Shown piece after piece: positions 61,217-64,000 of a stretch of 64,000 bases of DNA (position 1 is its first letter; each line of letters opens with the position of its first letter). The notes beneath the pieces are model-generated. The model searched no databases. It was not told the origin of the DNA and saw only the letters and a list, made by a program, of their open reading frames with translations. The position numbers and the translations under genes are program-made. The DNA is from an uncultured Prevotella sp. (GTDB lineage Bacteria > Bacteroidota > Bacteroidia > Bacteroidales > Bacteroidaceae), in contig ONYZ01000004.1 of assembly GCA_900322175.1 (NCBI GenBank), forward strand, positions 1 to 64,000, written 5' to 3'.

Positions 61217-62283
61217 TGAAAAGATTAATTCTTCTTATATCGCTCATAACCAGTACTTTGCTGATGTCGGCACAAGTATCTATCGAGGCAGAGATTGACT
61301 CGATTCAGATCTTTGTCGGCCAGCAGACTCATCTCAAGTTGACTACTACTGTTCAGCCTTCAGCTAAGGTTGAGTTCCCTCAGTTCCAGCCCACACAGAT
61401 GATTACTCCTGGTGTTGAGGTGTTAGCTTGTAAGGAAGAGAAAAAGGATGCTGGCGACGGATTCGAGGCACGTTCGATGGTTTACACACTGACATCGTTT
61501 GACGACACTCTGTACTATCTGCCGCCTATGACCGTAAAGGTGGACGGTAAGCAGTATAAGAGCAAGAGTCTGGCACTCAAGGTGCTTACCATCGATGTAG
61601 ATACTACCAAAGTAGACCAGTTCTTCGGTCCCAAGGATGTCCAGGACAATCCGTTCCTCTGGAGCGAGTGGAGTCTGCCGTTCTGGCTCAGTGTATTGAT
61701 GCTGGTACTACTGGCTGTGTGCTATTATCTGTACTTACGTCTGCGCGACAACAAGCCCATCATCACTCATATCCGTATTGTGAAGCGCCTGTTGCCACAC
61801 CAGAAGGCTATGCAGGAAATCGAGCAGATTAAGGCCGACAAGATGGTGGCATCGGAGAATTCGAAGGAGTACTACACCAAGCTTACCGACACTCTGCGTA
61901 AGTATATCGAGGAGCGCTACGGATTCAGCGCTATGGAGATGACCAGTAGCGAGATTATCGAGCGACTCACCGCATCGCAGGATCAGAAGGCACTCGACGA
62001 ACTGCGCGAGCTATTCACTACAGCCGACCTGGTGAAGTTTGCCAAGTATTCTACGCTTATCAACGAGAACGATAAGAATCTGGTTAGCGCCATCGACTTT
62101 ATCAATCAGACTAAGCTCGAGGCACAGCCTGTTGAGGAAACCGTAAAGCCACAGCTTTCTGCCGAAGATCAGCGTACACAGAAGTCGCGCCGAGTACTTA
62201 AGACTGTCATCACTGTTATCTCGGTGGTTTGTGCAGCCCTGTTCGGCTATGTGGCCTTCACCCTTTATCAGTTATTGAATTAA
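61216..62283 (+). CDS. BatD-like membrane protein
   Basis: The 355-aa product has a signal peptide (ending LLMSAQ), an extracytoplasmic beta-rich part, a transmembrane helix at about residues 151-172 and a second one near the C-terminus. It matches the unnamed gene that sits between DUF58 and BatA in Bacteroidetes Bat clusters, related to BatD/DUF4381-type proteins. Confidence 0.75.
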   Translation: MKRLILLISLITSTLLMSAQVSIEAEIDSIQIFVGQQTHLKLTTTVQPSAKVEFPQFQPTQMITPGVEVLACKEEKKDAGDGFEARSMVYTLTSFDDTLYYLPPMTVKVDGKQYKSKSLALKVLTIDVDTTKVDQFFGPKDVQDNPFLWSEWSLPFWLSVLMLVLLAVCYYLYLRLRDNKPIITHIRIVKRLLPHQKAMQEIEQIKADKMVASENSKEYYTKLTDTLRKYIEERYGFSAMEMTSSEIIERLTASQDQKALDELRELFTTADLVKFAKYSTLINENDKNLVSAIDFINQTKLEAQPVEETVKPQLSAEDQRTQKSRRVLKTVITVISVVCAALFGYVAFTLYQLLN

Positions 62284-62293
62284 AGACTAAGAA

Positions 62294-63292
62294 ATGGAAT
62301 TTGCCAATAAAGAATATCTGCTGTTGCTTCTGCTCATCATACCTTATATAATATGGTATGTGATGTACAGAAAGAAAACCGAGCCCACGCTGCGGATGAG
62401 TGATACTTTCGCCTTCCGCTATGCGCCCAAGAGCTGGAAGGTTACGCTGATGCCTCTCAGTATGCTGCTCCGACTGCTGGTATTTGTTATGATAGTATTG
62501 GTTCTGGCTCGTCCACAGACACATAACTCGTGGGACAGCAGGACCGTTGAGGGTATCGACATCATGCTGGCGATGGACGTATCGACCAGTATGCTGGCCG
62601 AGGACCTTCGTCCTAACCGTATCGAAGCTGCCAAGCAGGTGGCCAGCGAGTTTGTTATCGGACGTCCAAATGATAATATTGGACTGGTGATCTTTGCCGG
62701 CGAATCGTTTACTCAATGCCCGATGACCACTGACCATACATCGCTGCTTAATTTGCTACAGAATGTACGTACTGACATTGCTGCCCGCGGACTTATCGAA
62801 GATGGTACCGCCATCGGTATGGGACTGGCCAACGCAGTGAGCCGTCTGAAGGATTCGAAGGCCAAGAGCAAGGTGGTGATTCTGCTGACCGACGGTAGTA
62901 ACAACCGTGGCGACATCTCGCCATCGACCGCTGCCGAGATAGCCAAGAGTCTGGGCATCCGTGTGTATACCATTGGCGTGGGAACCAACAAGATTGCACC
63001 TTATCCTATGCCTGTGGCTGGCGGTGTGCAGTATGTCAACATTCCTGTGGAGATAGATACCAAGACGCTTAGCGAGATAGCTGCAGCTACCGAGGGTGAC
63101 TTCTATCGTGCCACCAATACCAAGGAACTTCGTAATATCTATAAGGAAATCGATCAGTTGGAAAAGAGCAAACTCAACGTCAAGACATTCTCGAAACGCT
63201 ACGAGGCATATCAGCCGTTTGCGCTTGTGGCTGTGCTGGCGCTGCTGCTCGAAATCCTGCTGCGTGTAACTATATTTAGGAGGATACCATAA
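62294..63292 (+). CDS. batA: BatA, VWA-domain membrane protein
   Basis: The 332-aa product has two N-terminal hydrophobic segments, a VWA domain with MIDAS motif AMDVSTSML and a downstream LTDGSNNRGD, and a C-terminal membrane helix. Bat proteins are linked to aerotolerance and stress fitness in Bacteroides. Confidence 0.93.
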   Translation: MEFANKEYLLLLLLIIPYIIWYVMYRKKTEPTLRMSDTFAFRYAPKSWKVTLMPLSMLLRLLVFVMIVLVLARPQTHNSWDSRTVEGIDIMLAMDVSTSMLAEDLRPNRIEAAKQVASEFVIGRPNDNIGLVIFAGESFTQCPMTTDHTSLLNLLQNVRTDIAARGLIEDGTAIGMGLANAVSRLKDSKAKSKVVILLTDGSNNRGDISPSTAAEIAKSLGIRVYTIGVGTNKIAPYPMPVAGGVQYVNIPVEIDTKTLSEIAAATEGDFYRATNTKELRNIYKEIDQLEKSKLNVKTFSKRYEAYQPFALVAVLALLLEILLRVTIFRRIP

Positions 63293-63293
63293 T

Positions 63294-64000
63294 ATGTTTA
63301 GATTTGCAGACCCTATATATCTCTATCTGTTGGCGGTGATACCAGTGCTGGCTATCATCCGTTTCCTTACGTATCGCAATCAGAAGAAACGCTTGCGCAA
63401 GTTTGGCGATCCCAAGCTGTTGCGCGAACTGATGCCCGATGTGTCGCGATTCCGTCCGTCGGTGAAATTCTGGATTCTTCAGGGCGCATTGGCATTGCTC
63501 ATTGTGATGCTGGCTCGTCCGCAGTTTGGTACTAAGATCAACAACGAGCAGCGTGTGGGCATTGAGACCATCATTGCTATGGATATCAGTAATTCGATGA
63601 TGGCCGAGGATATAACGCCTAGCCGACTGGACCGTAGTAAGATGATGGTAGAGAATCTGGTTGACCACTTTACTAATGATAAGATAGGTCTCATCGTATT
63701 TGCTGGCGATGCATTTGTTCAGTTGCCTATCACCAGCGACTATGTTTCGGCCAAGATGTTTCTGTCTAGCATCGACCCTTCGATGATGGCTACTCAGGGT
63801 ACAGATATCGCACGTGCTATTGATATGGCCACACATAGTTTTACTCAGGAGGAAGGTATTGGTAAGGCAATAATCGTGATTACAGACGGTGAGGACCACG
63901 AGGGTGGCGCACTCGAGTCAGCCAAAGCTGCTAAGGATGCCGGAATGCGAGTATATGTATTAGGTGTTGGCTCTACCAATGGTTCGCCTATCCCTATCCC
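63294..64000 (+). CDS. batB: BatB, VWA-domain membrane protein (partial)
   Basis: ATG at 63294 opens a frame that is cut by the window end after 235 codons. It has a hydrophobic start (DPIYLYLLAVIPVLAIIRF), a second helix and a VWA domain with AMDISNSMM and ITDGEDHEGG. Paralogue of BatA. BatC/D/E would follow outside the window. Confidence 0.92.
   Translation, partial: MFRFADPIYLYLLAVIPVLAIIRFLTYRNQKKRLRKFGDPKLLRELMPDVSRFRPSVKFWILQGALALLIVMLARPQFGTKINNEQRVGIETIIAMDISNSMMAEDITPSRLDRSKMMVENLVDHFTNDKIGLIVFAGDAFVQLPITSDYVSAKMFLSSIDPSMMATQGTDIARAIDMATHSFTQEEGIGKAIIVITDGEDHEGGALESAKAAKDAGMRVYVLGVGSTNGSPIPI

Noticed and set aside
1-64000. tRNA or rRNA genes, complete insertion sequences, replication origin
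   Set aside because: Looked for TTCGA-type T-loops, transposase motifs and DnaA-box clusters; none convincing.

Overview
The window is a chromosomal segment of a Bacteroidales bacterium, most likely Prevotellaceae. Four things point there: promoters of the Bacteroidetes type (TTTG, a gap of 19-21 bases, then TAnnTTTG) in front of many genes; lipid A genes including the LpxC-FabZ fusion; an NfnA-NfnB type fusion protein; and a Bat-type MoxR/DUF58/VWA cluster. Nearly all genes are housekeeping and read in blocks of the same direction. I saw no rRNA, tRNA, CRISPR array or complete insertion sequence.

Layout. 1-496: edge of a possible mobile element (truncated zinc-ribbon/HTH gene and a period-10 repeat tract), then a terminator. 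573-8449 (minus): serS, NfnAB-like fusion, ttcA-like, PD40 protein, nucleoside phosphorylase, mnmE. 8618-9500 (minus): rplU-rpmA, preceded by a possible small RNA or small ORF. 9711-21814 (minus): prfA, small membrane protein, pyrF, HD hydrolase, lpxD, lpxC-fabZ, lpxA, miaA, class A PBP, PIF1-like helicase. 21972-22445 (plus): a lipoprotein. 22616-27234 (minus): phoH, purC, menG, aroE, purM. 27312-28988 (plus): DUF5715 and a zinc peptidase. 29012-30835 (minus): GH25 lysozyme and rlmH. 31027-38176 (plus): leucine operon with a leader-peptide attenuator, leuA-leuC-leuD-cimA-like-leuB-TPR. 38270-42683 (minus): uxuA-uxuB and a GH10-like hydrolase. 42792-48685 (plus): cstA-like, outer-membrane barrel, nadC, C69 peptidase, HAD phosphatase, lipoprotein. 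48734-51533: M6 peptidase, a small protein behind an operator-like array, and an unknown 143-aa protein. 51625-64000 (plus): map-tsaD-pncC, L28-L33-DUF4295, ftsY-(27 aa)-rimO-HU-HU/LysM, then moxR-DUF58-BatD-like-batA-batB, cut by the window end.

How genes work together. LpxA, LpxC-FabZ and LpxD give the first lipid A steps. UxuA/UxuB handle hexuronate-derived mannonate and fructuronate. LeuA and a second HMGL-like synthase share LeuC, LeuD and LeuB, and the leader peptide is rich in both Leu and Ile codons, which fits joint Leu/Ile supply. The most unusual items are the leucine leader, a membrane-spanning HU/LysM protein, a hairpin repeated with compensatory base changes, and many short-phrase repeat linkers placed just before start codons inside operons; similar sequence lies in frame inside two coding regions.
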